Shown: positions 34,068-43,813 of the stretch, piece after piece | How positions within the stretch are numbered: the stretch's first letter is position 1 | Layout of the letters: each line of letters starts with the position of its first letter | Assembly: GCF_008831085.1 (NCBI RefSeq) | Contig: NZ_WBJY01000004.1 | Span: forward strand, 124,001-188,000 | Direction: 5' to 3' | Source: Pseudoclavibacter endophyticus | GTDB taxonomy: Bacteria; Actinomycetota; Actinomycetes; Actinomycetales; Microbacteriaceae | Length of the DNA stretch: 64,000 bases | The notes under the pieces: model-generated | Told to the model about the DNA's origin: nothing | Seen by the model: the letters and a program-made list of their open reading frames with translations, nothing else | Databases searched by the model: none | Translations under genes and position numbers: made by a program

Positions 34068-35930
34068 CTACGACGAGGCGTCCTCCTTGGCGGCGGCCCG
34101 CAGCCCCCCGCGTACCTCGTCGAGCTGCGAGAAGAGCTGCGCCGGCACCTTGTCGCCGAGCTCCTCGAAGTACGCCTTCGTGACGTCGAGCTCGACGAGC
34201 CACGACCGCGGGTTCACCTCGAACAGCGGCTCGAGGTCGTCTCGGGAGAGGTCCTTCAGCCCCTCCACGTCGATGTCGCGCGTGCGCGGCAGGTTGCCGA
34301 TCGGCGTCTCGACGGCATCGACCGCGTTCTCGATCCGGCGGGTGACCCACTTGATGGCGCGGATGTTCTCGCCGAACCCTGGCCACAGGAAGTCGCCGTG
34401 CTCGTCCTTCCGGAACCAGTTGACCTGGAAGATCTTGGGTGCCTTGTCACCAAGCTCCTCGCCGATCGAGAGCCAGTGGCCCCAGTAGTCGGCCATGTGG
34501 TAGCCGGCGAACGGCTGCATGGCGAACGGGTCGCGGCGCAGCTTGCCGACGGGGCCCTCGGCGGCAGCGGTCTGCTCGCTCGCGAGCGTCGCGCCGAGGT
34601 AGCAGCCGTGCTCCCAGCTCTTCGACTGAAACACGAGCGGCACGTTCGAGGCGCGGCGCCCGCCGAACAGGATCGCGTCGACCGGCACGCCGTCGGGCGA
34701 CTCCCAGTCGGGCGAGATGGTCGGGCACTGCGAGGCGCGCACGGTGAAGCGGGCGTTCGGGTGCGCGGCCTTGCCGGCCGAGTCTGCCTCCCAGTCGTTG
34801 CCCTGCCAGTCGATGAGGTGCTCCGGCGCGTCCTCCGTCATGCCCTCCCACCAAACGTCGCCGTCATCGGTCAGCGCGACGTTGGTGAAGATCGTGTTCT
34901 TCGTGATCGTCTCCATGGCGACGGGGTTCGTGTGGTAGCCCGTGCCGGGGGCGACGCCGAAGAATCCGTACTCGGGGTTGATCGCGTAGAGGCGGCCGTC
35001 CGCCCCCTTGCGCATCCAGACGATGTCGTCGCCGATCGTCTCGACCTTCCAGCCCGGCAGCTTCGGCCGCATCATGGCGAGGTTGGTCTTGCCCGTCGCC
35101 GACGGGAATGCGCCCGTGATCGTGAACGTGCGGCCGGCCGGGTTGGTCACCTGGATGAGCAGCATGTGCTCGGCCAGCCAACCCTCGTCGCGGGCCATGG
35201 CCGACGCGATGCGCAGGGCGAAGCATTTCTTGCCGAGGAGCGCGTTGCCGCCGTAGCCCGAGCCGAACGAGATGATCTCGCGGTCCTCGGGGAAGTGGGT
35301 GATGTACTTCGTCTCGTTGTGCGGCCACGGGACGTCCTCGCGGGCGTTGCCGTCCGCATCCACGAGCGGCGCGCCAACCGTGTGCAGCGCCTTGACCCAT
35401 TGGCGCTCCGGCGTGATGTACTCGAGCGCCGCCGAGCCCGAGCGCGTCATGAGCGCCATCGATGCCACCACGTATGGCGAGTCGGTGATCTCGATGCCGT
35501 ACTGCGTGATGGCGCCGCCGAGCGGGCCCATCGCGAACGGCACGACGTACATGGTGCGTCCGCGCATCGAGCCGTCGAGCAGGGGGTGCAGCTCCGCGCG
35601 CATCTCGGCCGGGTCGCGCCAGTTGTTGGTCGGGCCGGCGTCGTCTTCGCGCTTCGAGCAGATGTAGGTGCGGCTCTCGACGCGCGCGACATCGCCGGCG
35701 TCGGAGCGCGCGAGGAACGAGTTGGGGCGCTTTTCTGGATTGAGCCGGATGAGGGTGCCCGCCTCGACCATCTCCTGCGTGAGCCGGTCGTACTCCGCGT
35801 CGCTGCCGTCGCACCAGACCACCCGCGTCGGCTTGGTGAGCTCAGCCGTGGCAACGACCCACTCGTTGACCTCGGGGTTCGCAGAAAGCTGCGGAACATC
35901 GGCGGTTGACACGACGGCGTGTGGAGACAT
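34068..35930 (-). CDS. pckG: GTP-dependent phosphoenolpyruvate carboxykinase
   Basis: The 620-aa cytosolic enzyme converts oxaloacetate and GTP to PEP, GDP and CO2, the first step of gluconeogenesis. The substrate loop [15 protein letters not shown], the P-loop region [17 protein letters not shown], the metal-binding [16 protein letters not shown] and the [12 protein letters not shown] motif are all intact. The active-site Cys is replaced in the sequence context I read as FPSATGKT (Ser where the GTP-type enzyme usually has a Cys), which should be checked. ATG 35930 is chosen for family length (about 610). It is divergent from a RamB-like regulator across a region with three inverted repeats, matching acetate/gluconeogenic control in corynebacteria. 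Confidence 0.95.
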   Translation of the reverse strand: MSPHAVVSTADVPQLSANPEVNEWVVATAELTKPTRVVWCDGSDAEYDRLTQEMVEAGTLIRLNPEKRPNSFLARSDAGDVARVESRTYICSKREDDAGPTNNWRDPAEMRAELHPLLDGSMRGRTMYVVPFAMGPLGGAITQYGIEITDSPYVVASMALMTRSGSAALEYITPERQWVKALHTVGAPLVDADGNAREDVPWPHNETKYITHFPEDREIISFGSGYGGNALLGKKCFALRIASAMARDEGWLAEHMLLIQVTNPAGRTFTITGAFPSATGKTNLAMMRPKLPGWKVETIGDDIVWMRKGADGRLYAINPEYGFFGVAPGTGYHTNPVAMETITKNTIFTNVALTDDGDVWWEGMTEDAPEHLIDWQGNDWEADSAGKAAHPNARFTVRASQCPTISPDWESPDGVPVDAILFGGRRASNVPLVFQSKSWEHGCYLGATLASEQTAAAEGPVGKLRRDPFAMQPFAGYHMADYWGHWLSIGEELGDKAPKIFQVNWFRKDEHGDFLWPGFGENIRAIKWVTRRIENAVDAVETPIGNLPRTRDIDVEGLKDLSRDDLEPLFEVNPRSWLVELDVTKAYFEELGDKVPAQLFSQLDEVRGGLRAAAKEDASS

Positions 35931-36023
35931 GATGCTGCTTTCGACTTGGCGGGCTGCGACGTTCCCCCCATTTTCACCCACACTGCCGCCATTAGCACGC
36001 TGAATGGGCGTCAAAAATCACAA

Positions 36024-36099
36024 AAGTTTACAAACTTCCGGAAACCGGGTCACCCTTGTCGATCAAGGGTGGTAAAAGTTTGCCTGGATGCGCAAAACT
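36024..36099. promoter_or_regulatory. Three inverted repeats between pckG and the RamB-like gene
   Basis: Site A is AAGTTTACAAACTT (36024-36037), a 14-base inverted repeat with arms AAGTTT/AAACTT. Site B has perfect arms CACCCTTG (36051-36058) and CAAGGGTG (36064-36071) around TCGAT. Site C has AGTTTGC (36077-36083) facing GCAAAACT (36092-36099). Sites A and C resemble remembered RamB motifs of C. glutamicum (AAACTTTGCAAA type). Site B is a different pattern and would suit a second regulator. The region serves both divergent genes; regulation is inferred. Confidence 0.6.
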
Positions 36100-36183
36100 G
36101 GTGAGACGTGATTCCTTCGCCGGCCGTCGCGGTATGCGCGGTTCGGGGCTCGAGCGTGGGGAACAGGAACGGGTGGGAGGGCA

Positions 36184-37665
36184 GTGGACACGCTCATACT
36201 TGGTCGCCGCATCCGCTTCTTCCGCAAGCAGCGCGGCCTCACGCTTGAAGCGCTCGGCTCGCGCACCGGCCTGCTCGCGAGCCAACTGTCGCTGTTCGAG
36301 ACCGGGAAGCGCGAGCCGAAGCTCTCGGTGCTGGAACAGATCGCGGCCGCAATGGACGTCGACCTCGCCGAGATGCTCAGCCCGACCCCGCCCGATGAGC
36401 GGACGCGCCTCGAAGTCGAGGTCGAGCGCGCGCAATCGAGCGAGCTCTATCGATCACTCGGACTGCCGCGCATCGGCCCGACGAAGTCGCTGCCCGGCGA
36501 GGTGCTCGCGGCGCTCGCCGGCATGCATCGCGAGTTGCAGCGCCGCGAGCACGAGGCCACCGAGACGCCCGAGGAGGCGCGCCGAGCGAACACCGAGCAG
36601 CGGCTCCGCATGCGCGAGCTCAATAACTCGATGCCGGAGCTCGACAGGGCGGCCGACGGCCTGCTCACCCGCGTCGACCACACGCGTGGGGCGCTCACGC
36701 ACCACGCGGTCGCCGAGATGGCGCGGCACCTGGGATTCGAGCTGATCTACGTGGACGACCTGCCCCGCTCGACGAGGTCGATCACCGACCTCGAACACGG
36801 TCGCATCTATCTCCCGCCCGCCTCGATCCCCGGTGGTCACGGGCTGCGCGCCATGGCGCTGCAGGCGATGGCGCACCGCGTGCTCGGGCACGAGCGGCCG
36901 CGTGACTACGCCGACTTCTTGCGCCAGCGGCTCGAGATCAACTACTTCGCGGCGGCCTGCCTCATGCCCATCGACCGCTCGATCGCCTTCCTGCGTGACG
37001 CGAAGGAGCGCCGCGACATGTCGGTCGAGGACTTCCGCGACGCCTTCGGCGTGACGCACGAGGCCGCGGCCCTGCGCATGACGAACCTGCTCACCGCGCA
37101 CCTCGGCATCCGCCTGCACTTCCTGCGGGTCGACGACGACGGCTCCATCTCGCGCGTGTACGAGAACGACGATCTCCCCCTTCCGACCGACATCACCGGT
37201 TCGATCGAGGGACAGCTCGCCTGCCGGAGCTTCCTCGCCCGCCGAGCCCTCGGCCAGCGGAACCGCACGACCGCCACGTACCAGTACACCGACACGCCCG
37301 CCGGCACGTTCTGGTGCTCGACGCAGACCGGCCGCACCGAGTCGCGCGAGTTCTCGATCACGATCGGCGTGCCGTTCGACGAGGCGAAATGGTTCCGCGG
37401 TCGCGACACGACGCAGCGGGCGTTCTCGTCGTGCCCCGACGATCCCTCGTGCTGCCGCCGACCGAATCCGGCCCTCGCCTCGCGATGGTCGGGGAGGGCG
37501 TGGCCGAGCGCTCGCGTGCATCAGCACGTGTTCTCGCCGCTGCCGGGCGGCGAGTTTCCCGGCGTCGATCAGCGCGAGGTGTTCGAGTTCCTCGATCGGC
37601 ACGCGACCGAGTGGGCCGACGATGGGATCGGTGCGGGCGAGCGGATCCTCGGCGAGCACGCATAG
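36184..37665 (+). CDS. ramB: RamB-like XRE regulator with IrrE-type and ScfR-type domains
   Basis: The 493-aa regulator has a helix-turn-helix at residues 7-62 (RRIRFFRKQRGLTLEALGSRTGLLASQLS), a central IrrE-like region with ALQAMAHRVLGHERP, and a C-terminal Cys-rich part (FSSCPDDPSCCRRPNP) of the short-chain-fatty-acyl regulator type. GTG 36184 has GGGAGG at 36175-36180. RamB of corynebacteria controls acetate and PEP-carboxykinase genes, and here the gene faces pckG across AAGTTT-type repeats, so it probably regulates both pckG and itself. The effector is unknown. Confidence 0.82.
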   Translation: MDTLILGRRIRFFRKQRGLTLEALGSRTGLLASQLSLFETGKREPKLSVLEQIAAAMDVDLAEMLSPTPPDERTRLEVEVERAQSSELYRSLGLPRIGPTKSLPGEVLAALAGMHRELQRREHEATETPEEARRANTEQRLRMRELNNSMPELDRAADGLLTRVDHTRGALTHHAVAEMARHLGFELIYVDDLPRSTRSITDLEHGRIYLPPASIPGGHGLRAMALQAMAHRVLGHERPRDYADFLRQRLEINYFAAACLMPIDRSIAFLRDAKERRDMSVEDFRDAFGVTHEAAALRMTNLLTAHLGIRLHFLRVDDDGSISRVYENDDLPLPTDITGSIEGQLACRSFLARRALGQRNRTTATYQYTDTPAGTFWCSTQTGRTESREFSITIGVPFDEAKWFRGRDTTQRAFSSCPDDPSCCRRPNPALASRWSGRAWPSARVHQHVFSPLPGGEFPGVDQREVFEFLDRHATEWADDGIGAGERILGEHA

Positions 37666-37696
37666 CGCGCAGGCCGTGCCCGGGGCGTGGCGAGCC

Positions 37697-39295
37697 TCAG
37701 GGCGCCGACTCGAGGCGGCCCGACGCCATGCGGAGCGTGCGGTGGCTGATCTGCGCGGTGACGAGCGGGTCGTGCGAGATGAACAGCAGCGCGAGCCCGC
37801 GCTCGCGCTGCAGCCCTTCCAGCAGGTCGAGCACGCCGTCGGTCGAGGCCGGATCGAGCGCCGAGACGGCCTCGTCGCACACGAGGACGCGCGGCTCGGC
37901 GGCGAGGGCGCGCGCGATGGCGACCCGCTGGCGCTGCCCGCCCGAGAGGTGCAGCGGACGGCGAGTCGCGAGGTCGCGGGAGAGCGCCACCTCGTCGAGC
38001 GCCGCCTCGATGCCGTCGCGGTGTGTGCGGGGCGAGCGCGAGGCGCCCCGCGAGAGCGCGTCGGCGAGGATCGCGCCGACCGTGCGACGAGGGTCAAAGC
38101 TCGAGAGCGCGTCTTGTGGCACGTGACCGACCGCGCCGCGCATGGGGCGCCGTTCGGCCTCGGTCGCCGGCGACCAGCTGCGGCCGTCGAGCTCGATCGT
38201 GCCCGAGTCGGGGCGCTCGAGACCGAGGATCAGGCGCCCGAGCGTCGATTTGCCAGAACCGGATGCTCCGACGAGGCCGACCGTCTCACCCGCGCGAAGA
38301 TTGAGCCGGGCGTCGTCGACGGCCTGGATGCGACGGCCTCCGGGGACGGTGAACGCCTTCGAGACGCCGTGCACACCGAGCACGACCGGCCGGGGTGACG
38401 TTGCTGCGGCGCGAGGCTGCGTAGGCCGAGGAGCCGGCACTGCCTGTGCTCCCCGAGGCGCCGACGCCGAAGGCGGCAGGACGGGCGCCGCGCCCGCCTC
38501 CCGCAGCCCGCCGTCGCTGAGCTCGCGCACCTCGTCGGCCACGCGCCCCACCGCGTCGAGATCGTGGCTCACCAGCAGCACCGCGACGCCGCCGCGCGCA
38601 AGCTCGCGCAGCAGCTCGAGCACGCCGTCGCGGGTGTCCCGATCGAGTGATGCGGTCGGCTCGTCGGCGATGACGATGTCGGGATGCTGCGCGATGGCCG
38701 TCGCGATGAGCGCCCGTTGCCGCTGGCCGCCCGAGAGCTCGTCGGCGCGCCGGCCGAGATAGGCGGCGGGGTCGTCGAGCCCGGCGCGCTCGAGCAGCGC
38801 GGCGGCGCGGGCGCGCCGCTCGCGTTTCGGAACTCCGGGCAATCTGCCCATGGCCTCGTCGAGTTCGCGGCCCACCGTGCGAAGCGGGTCGAGGGCGACG
38901 AGCGCGTCCTGCAGCACCAGCCCCGCGAGCCGCCCGCGCACTCGGCGCCAGTCGCGGTCCCGACCGGAACGCAGGTCGATGGCGCGCCGCGCCTCCCTCC
39001 CCTCGGCGCCCCGCTCAAGCATCTCGAAGCGGTCCGCCCGCACGCGCGCGCCGGCGCCCGCGAGTCCGACGAGCGCGCGAGCGGTCACCGACTTTCCCGC
39101 CCCCGACGGACCGACGATGGCGAGTACCCGCCCCGGCACGAGGTCGAGGTCGACACCCCGCACGATCGTGCGACCGTTGAAGTCGATCTCGAGCCCGCGC
39201 ACCGAGAGCGCGGGGCGAGCGGCGTGGTCGCCGGCCGCGAGCATCCGGTCATTGCCACGGGTGGTCGCCGAGGCATCGGGCGTCTCCGCGCTCAC
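37697..39295 (-). CDS. Second Dpp-type ABC ATPase with two fused nucleotide-binding domains
   Basis: The 532-aa protein supplies both ATPases of the minus-strand importer. GTG 39295 overlaps the permease stop; a longer in-frame start would run through the permease gene. Domain 1 has [23 protein letters not shown] and [13 protein letters not shown]; domain 2 has [23 protein letters not shown] and [12 protein letters not shown]. An Ala/Pro-rich linker of about 30 residues joins them ([17 protein letters not shown]). It is the last gene of the operon and converges on the RamB-like gene. Confidence 0.9.
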   Translation of the reverse strand: MSAETPDASATTRGNDRMLAAGDHAARPALSVRGLEIDFNGRTIVRGVDLDLVPGRVLAIVGPSGAGKSVTARALVGLAGAGARVRADRFEMLERGAEGREARRAIDLRSGRDRDWRRVRGRLAGLVLQDALVALDPLRTVGRELDEAMGRLPGVPKRERRARAAALLERAGLDDPAAYLGRRADELSGGQRQRALIATAIAQHPDIVIADEPTASLDRDTRDGVLELLRELARGGVAVLLVSHDLDAVGRVADEVRELSDGGLREAGAAPVLPPSASAPRGAQAVPAPRPTQPRAAATSPRPVVLGVHGVSKAFTVPGGRRIQAVDDARLNLRAGETVGLVGASGSGKSTLGRLILGLERPDSGTIELDGRSWSPATEAERRPMRGAVGHVPQDALSSFDPRRTVGAILADALSRGASRSPRTHRDGIEAALDEVALSRDLATRRPLHLSGGQRQRVAIARALAAEPRVLVCDEAVSALDPASTDGVLDLLEGLQRERGLALLFISHDPLVTAQISHRTLRMASGRLESAP

Positions 39296-40137
39296 GCCGT
39301 GCCCGCCTGCCGGGTGCGCCGCTGCAGTGCCCGACCGAGCAGCGTGGCGGCGACCGCGGCGACGACGATCGCGGTCCCGGGGAACACCGTGAGCCACCAT
39401 GATCCGGTCAGGAGGTAGGTGCGCCCCGCCGAGAGCAGTGCGCCCCACTCGGGGGAGGGCGGGGGCTCGCCGAGGCCGAGGAAGGCGAGGGCCGATGCCC
39501 ATACGATCGCCTGCCCGAGGCCGAGTGTCGCCAGGGCGAACAGCGGCGCGAGCGTGTTCGGCAGGATGGTGTGCACGAGCCGGTGCCGGCGCGAGCGCCC
39601 GAGCACGACATCGGCCTCGACGTAGGCCGAGGCGCGCACGCCGAGCATCGCGCCGCGGACCACACGGGCGTACCCCGGCGCGGTCGACAGGCCGACCGCG
39701 ATCGTGGAGGTGACGACGCCCGGCCCCCAGAGGGCGATGACGAGGAGCGCCAGCAGAATCCCGGGGAACGCGAAGCCCACCTCGAGCACGCGGCCGACGC
39801 CCCAGTCCAGCCAGCGGGGCCCGAGCGCCGCTGCGGCCCCGAACACGATGCCGATGCCGAGACCGATGGCGGTGGCCGCGACGCCGATCACGAGCGATGC
39901 GCGCGTGCCGTGCACGATGCGGGTGAGCAGGTCGCGCCCCGACTCGTCGGTGCCGAGCGGGTGCCGAGGCCCCGGCGGCCGCATCGCTTCAGCGGGATCG
40001 ATCGCGAGCGGGTCGCCGGGCGCGAGCAACGACGGCACGAGTGCGGCGAGCACGATGCCAAACAGCACGGCGGCACTGATCCAGAGCGACGCGTCGGGGC
40101 GTCGTCGCCGGACCGCGACCTCGGGCTGCGCGGTCAC
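39292..40137 (-). CDS. Dpp-type ABC permease, subunit C (second system)
   Basis: The 281-aa membrane subunit has six helices and the DppC pattern RHPLGTDESGRDLLTRIVHG, a contact loop EADVVLGRSRRHRLVHTILP and IVWASALAFLGLGEPPPSPEWG. It overlaps both neighbours by 4 bases. Confidence 0.9.
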   Translation of the reverse strand: MTAQPEVAVRRRRPDASLWISAAVLFGIVLAALVPSLLAPGDPLAIDPAEAMRPPGPRHPLGTDESGRDLLTRIVHGTRASLVIGVAATAIGLGIGIVFGAAAALGPRWLDWGVGRVLEVGFAFPGILLALLVIALWGPGVVTSTIAVGLSTAPGYARVVRGAMLGVRASAYVEADVVLGRSRRHRLVHTILPNTLAPLFALATLGLGQAIVWASALAFLGLGEPPPSPEWGALLSAGRTYLLTGSWWLTVFPGTAIVVAAVAATLLGRALQRRTRQAGTA

Positions 40138-41210
40138 GGTGCGCCCGCCGGGGTGATGGGCGCGTGGGCATCGGCGGGGCCGCGGACGCTACCAGGGCCG
40201 GGCGTTCCGGGCCCGGCCGCGCCGCCCGGCGCAGGCTCGACCGCACCGGCGCCGCCCGCGATGCGCGGGTCGAGCAGGCGCTCGGCGAGCTCAGTCGCGA
40301 GTGTGACGAGCACGTACACGATCGCGACGACGATGAGGGCCCCGCATACGAGCGGTACGTCGCGGATCATGACCGCGTCGAGCAGTGTGCGCCCGAGGCC
40401 AGGCCGGGCGAAGATCGTCTCGACCACGACGGCGCCCGACACGAGCGACCCGAAGGCCCACCCCGTGGTCGCCACCGCCGGCACGGCCGCGTGCCGCAGC
40501 ACGTGCCGGAAGTAGACCTGTGTGTCGCCGAGCCCGCGCGCCCGCGCCGCGACGACGAACGGCTGCTCGAGCGTGTCGAGCATCCGCTCGCGCATGACCT
40601 GGCCGAGAAACCCGGCAACGGGAATCGCGAGCGTGACGGCCGGCAGAATCAAGCCGCCGGCGCCAGGACGGCTCACCGCCACCGGCAGCCCGAGCGATAC
40701 GGCGAAGACCGCGATCAGCACCGTCGCGATCCAGAAGTGCGGCAGCACCGTGCCGACGGCCTCGAGGAATGATGCGATCGCCCACGCCACCCGGCCGCCG
40801 CGCATCGACCACCACGAGAACGCGACCGCGAGCGTCCACGCCAGCACGAGCGCGACCAGCGCGAGCCCGAGCGTGGGCGGCAGCTGCTCGCCGACGATCG
40901 CGGTGACGGGGCGGCGCAGGTCGTACGAGTCGCCGAGGTCGAACACCGCGACGCGGCCGAGGTAACGCACGTACTGCAGCCACAACGGCTGATCGAGCCC
41001 ATGGTCGGCGCGGGCCTGCTCGACCGCCTCCGGTGTCGCGTTCGACCCCGGACCGCCGAGGATCGCGAGCACGGGATCGCCCGGCACGGCGCGCACCGCG
41101 AGGAACGTGACCGTCACGACGGCCCAGATCACGGCGACGGCACCGAACAGGCGCAGCGCGAGAGCGCGAAGGCGCCCACCGAGCGCACTCACGGCCGACC
41201 CCATGACCAT
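40134..41210 (-). CDS. Dpp-type ABC permease, subunit B (second system)
   Basis: The 358-aa permease shows VRAVPGDPVLAILGGPGSNA after helix 1, the contact loop AARARGLGDTQVYFRHVLRH and VVVETIFARPGLGRTLLDAV. ATG 41210 (or 41204) gives a normal N-terminus; GTG 41285 would add 25 hydrophilic residues. A Pro/Gly-rich C-terminal tail of about 45 residues after the last helix is unusual. It lies 126 bases downstream of the substrate-binding protein gene, on the same strand. Confidence 0.86.
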   Translation of the reverse strand: MVMGSAVSALGGRLRALALRLFGAVAVIWAVVTVTFLAVRAVPGDPVLAILGGPGSNATPEAVEQARADHGLDQPLWLQYVRYLGRVAVFDLGDSYDLRRPVTAIVGEQLPPTLGLALVALVLAWTLAVAFSWWSMRGGRVAWAIASFLEAVGTVLPHFWIATVLIAVFAVSLGLPVAVSRPGAGGLILPAVTLAIPVAGFLGQVMRERMLDTLEQPFVVAARARGLGDTQVYFRHVLRHAAVPAVATTGWAFGSLVSGAVVVETIFARPGLGRTLLDAVMIRDVPLVCGALIVVAIVYVLVTLATELAERLLDPRIAGGAGAVEPAPGGAAGPGTPGPGSVRGPADAHAPITPAGAP

Positions 41211-41336
41211 CTGAGTGCATCGAACGCGCGACGCGCCGTCGATGCTCCGCGCGGCGGCACCAGCCGCACTCGGTTCGCCACGCACCGGGACGTGCGAGGC
41301 CTCCGTGTGCGGGGCGGTACCGGGACCATCCCGCCC

Positions 41337-43010
41337 CTAGCGCCCGATCGTGACGTCGAGGAAGGTGGGCGTTCCGAGCTGCGGTTGGAGCCTGAAGCCC
41401 TGCACGTCGGTCGAGTACGCCAGCTGCACCATTTGATCGTAGAGCGGGATCACCATGCCGGTTTCGGCGATCGCCTGCTGCGCCTGCCCGTAGAGCGGCC
41501 CGCGCACGGCGTCGTCGCTCGCCTGGCTGGCCTCGTCGAGGAGCGCGTCGAGCGCGGGGTCGCTGAGACCCGTGTTGTTGGCGTGGTAGCCGCTCGGGGC
41601 GGGTGGGATGCCCATCGAGTGATACACGGTGCGGAGCACGTCGGGCGACGACTTCGAGTAGGGCGCGATGATGGCGTCGAACTCCCACGAGCCGCTGCGC
41701 TCGTACCAGGTCGCGAGGTCGAGCAGCTCGAGTCGCACGTCGAAGCCCACCTCGGCGGCCGTGGCCGCGATCTGCTCGAGGAGCGACACCTCCGCGGGGA
41801 TCGACTGGTTCGTCGACACGGGGAAGGCGACCGTGAGCCGCTCGCCGTCGCGGGTGCGGATGCCGTCGGCGCCGCGCGCCGTCCAGCCCGCCTCATCGAG
41901 GAGGGCGTTCGCCCGGTCCGGGTCGTACACGAAGCGATCGGGGAACGACGCGGCGAACGGCAGCGAGCTCGACAGGAGCGAGGTCGATCGGTCGAGCGTG
42001 CCCGCGAAGAGCGAATCGATGGCCGGGTCGAGGTTCATCGAGAGGGCGAAGGCCTCGCGAACGGTGGCGTCCTCGAAGGGCGCGCGTGTCGTGTTGAGCT
42101 CGATGCGTGCCGTAACGCCCGGGCGGGCGAACGTCGCGGTCGAGAACGCGTCATCGTCTCCGAAGGCGGCGAGGGCATCCGGCTGCACCGAGTCGATCAC
42201 GTCGACCTGCCCGGACTGCAGGGCAGCGAGCCTCGAGGCCGCGTCGGGGATGAACCTCCACTCGATGCGCTCCAAGTGGGCGGGGCCCTGGTTGCTGGCG
42301 TCAGCAGGCGGCGACGCGTAGTCGTCGTTCCGTACGAGCGTGATGCTGTCCTGCGGCTGCCACGACTCGACGATGAAGGGCCCGGTGCCGATGGGCGCCT
42401 GGCAGTTCTCGTCGATGCCGCGCTCGAAGCCGGCCGGCGACATCATGCCGGTCCAGGTCTGGGCGAGCGATTCGATGAGCGCGCCGTCGGGCTCCGAGAG
42501 CTCGAAACGGGCCGTGTGCTCGTCGACGGCGACGACGCGCTCGACCTTGCCCAGCGCGAGTACGCCGGTTGACGACGCGGTCGCCGGGTCTTTGAGGTGC
42601 TCGACGTTCGCCCGCACGGCCTCGGCGTCGAAGGGCGTGCCGTCGGTGAAGGTCACGCCCTCGCGCAGCGCGATGTCCCAGCTGAGTCCGTCGTCGGCCT
42701 CGGACGCACCCGTTGCGAGCCACGGAATGATCTCGCCACCGTCGTTGCGCGAGAACAGCGACTCGACGAATTGGTTGCCGACGAGCGCCTGCGGCCAGTT
42801 TCCGCCCACGTGAGGGTCGAGGCACGAGGGCTCGGCGTCGCCCGTCGCATACACGAGGGTGGTGCGCTCGGTCTCGCCCGGGGAGCACGCTGCGAGCGCG
42901 GCCACGATGGCGACGGCCGCGGCCGATGCGGCCATGATGCGGGCCGTTCTCACTCGGCCGCGGAGACGGGGGGACGGGTGGGGGAGTGAGGCGAGTCGGA
43001 GTTCGGGCAC
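41337..43010 (-). CDS. Family 5 substrate-binding lipoprotein (second Dpp-type system)
   Basis: The 557-aa lipoprotein is the receptor of the minus-strand importer. The lipobox ALAAC puts the lipidated Cys at 42 if GTG 43010 is used (AGGA lies upstream); GTG 42953 would give a more usual 23-residue signal peptide. Mature landmarks are SCLDPHVGGNWPQALVGNQ, WDIALREGVTFTDGTPFDAE and IGTGPFIVESWQ. The first gene of the operon, it starts 18 bases from a TetR-type palindrome and is divergent from the TetR gene. The ligand is unknown; it is not a close repeat of the 19596-21152 receptor. Confidence 0.87.
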   Translation of the reverse strand: MPELRLASLPHPSPRLRGRVRTARIMAASAAAVAIVAALAACSPGETERTTLVYATGDAEPSCLDPHVGGNWPQALVGNQFVESLFSRNDGGEIIPWLATGASEADDGLSWDIALREGVTFTDGTPFDAEAVRANVEHLKDPATASSTGVLALGKVERVVAVDEHTARFELSEPDGALIESLAQTWTGMMSPAGFERGIDENCQAPIGTGPFIVESWQPQDSITLVRNDDYASPPADASNQGPAHLERIEWRFIPDAASRLAALQSGQVDVIDSVQPDALAAFGDDDAFSTATFARPGVTARIELNTTRAPFEDATVREAFALSMNLDPAIDSLFAGTLDRSTSLLSSSLPFAASFPDRFVYDPDRANALLDEAGWTARGADGIRTRDGERLTVAFPVSTNQSIPAEVSLLEQIAATAAEVGFDVRLELLDLATWYERSGSWEFDAIIAPYSKSSPDVLRTVYHSMGIPPAPSGYHANNTGLSDPALDALLDEASQASDDAVRGPLYGQAQQAIAETGMVIPLYDQMVQLAYSTDVQGFRLQPQLGTPTFLDVTIGR

Positions 43011-43027
43011 CAGAGCATCCTAGACTT

Positions 43028-43042
43028 TTGGATCGGGTCCAA
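43028..43042. promoter_or_regulatory. Candidate TetR operator
   Basis: TTGGATCGGGTCCAA is a 15-base near-palindrome with perfect outer arms TTGGA/TCCAA. It begins 18 bases upstream of the substrate-binding protein start in the 157-base gap shared with the divergent TetR gene. Autoregulation and repression of the ABC operon by that TetR protein is the obvious hypothesis. Confidence 0.5.
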
Positions 43043-43167
43043 CAAACGCCATCGCCCCCGCCTCGACCATTCTGGGAGCGGTCGTCGCCCGCGGGCGACG
43101 AGCGGCTTCCACGTACCGTAGGGGGACGCCGCGAGAACGCGGCGCGGGACGAGCAGTCGGAGGCGAC

Positions 43168-43794
43168 GTGGCAGAAGCCGACGCGGCCGGGCGCGAGCCG
43201 CAGCCGGTCAGGGGACGCCCGACGGCGACGACCCGAGAGACGATCGAAGAGGCCGCCTGCGAGCTGTTCCTCGAGCGAGGCTACGAGGCGACGAGCGTGA
43301 CCGACATCGCGAGGCGCGCGGGCGTCAGCCGATCGAGCTTCTTCAACTACTTCACCGGCAAGACCGACGTGCTATGGGGGCCCGTGTTCCGCGCGCTCGA
43401 CGGGGCCGACGCCGCATTCGAAGCCGCCGCGGCCGAGCACCGCGAGCCCGGAGACGTCGTGCGCGCGGCGATCCTCGCCCTCGCGCGCCAGGTCGACGCG
43501 TCGAGCATCCCCGTCGCGGCCTCGCAGGCCGAGCTCATGGGCACGGGGCGCGCCCTCCTCGAGACCGGCGCGGTGCTCGTGCTCGAGCGCGCCGGGGTGC
43601 TGCGCGAACGGCTCGCCCGGCTCGACCCGGGCGGCGACCGGCTCGCCCACGCCGCTTACGCGTCGGCGGTGACCGGGGGCGTCGCGGCGGCCTGCATCGA
43701 ATGGATGCGCGCGGGAACCGATCGAGGCGAGCTCGCGCCCTATATCGAGCGCGCGCTCGCGGGCCTTCCGCAGCTGCCGGCAGTCCCTCGGTGA
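43168..43794 (+). CDS. TetR-family transcriptional regulator
   Basis: The 208-aa repressor has the TetR helix-turn-helix at about residues 25-70 (CELFLERGYEATSVTDIARR, then SRSSFFNYF), followed by a helical ligand domain. GTG 43168 has GGAGG at 43159-43163. It is divergent from the second Dpp-type operon, which is its likely target. The ligand is not predictable. It converges on the following lipoprotein gene with a 19-base gap. Confidence 0.88.
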   Translation: MAEADAAGREPQPVRGRPTATTRETIEEAACELFLERGYEATSVTDIARRAGVSRSSFFNYFTGKTDVLWGPVFRALDGADAAFEAAAAEHREPGDVVRAAILALARQVDASSIPVAASQAELMGTGRALLETGAVLVLERAGVLRERLARLDPGGDRLAHAAYASAVTGGVAAACIEWMRAGTDRGELAPYIERALAGLPQLPAVPR

Positions 43795-43813
43795 GGCCGG
43801 GCCGTCGCGGCGC

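Noticed and set aside
34398..35909. Long open frame of 503 codons antisense to pckG
   Set aside because: It is rich in Arg/Val/Leu with no domain and mirrors the codon bias of the sense gene, as do other long antisense frames in this GC-rich window.
42953..43010. GTG 42953 as the start of the second family 5 lipoprotein
   Set aside because: It gives a neater signal peptide but has no ribosome site, while GTG 43010 has AGGA upstream; kept only as an alternative.
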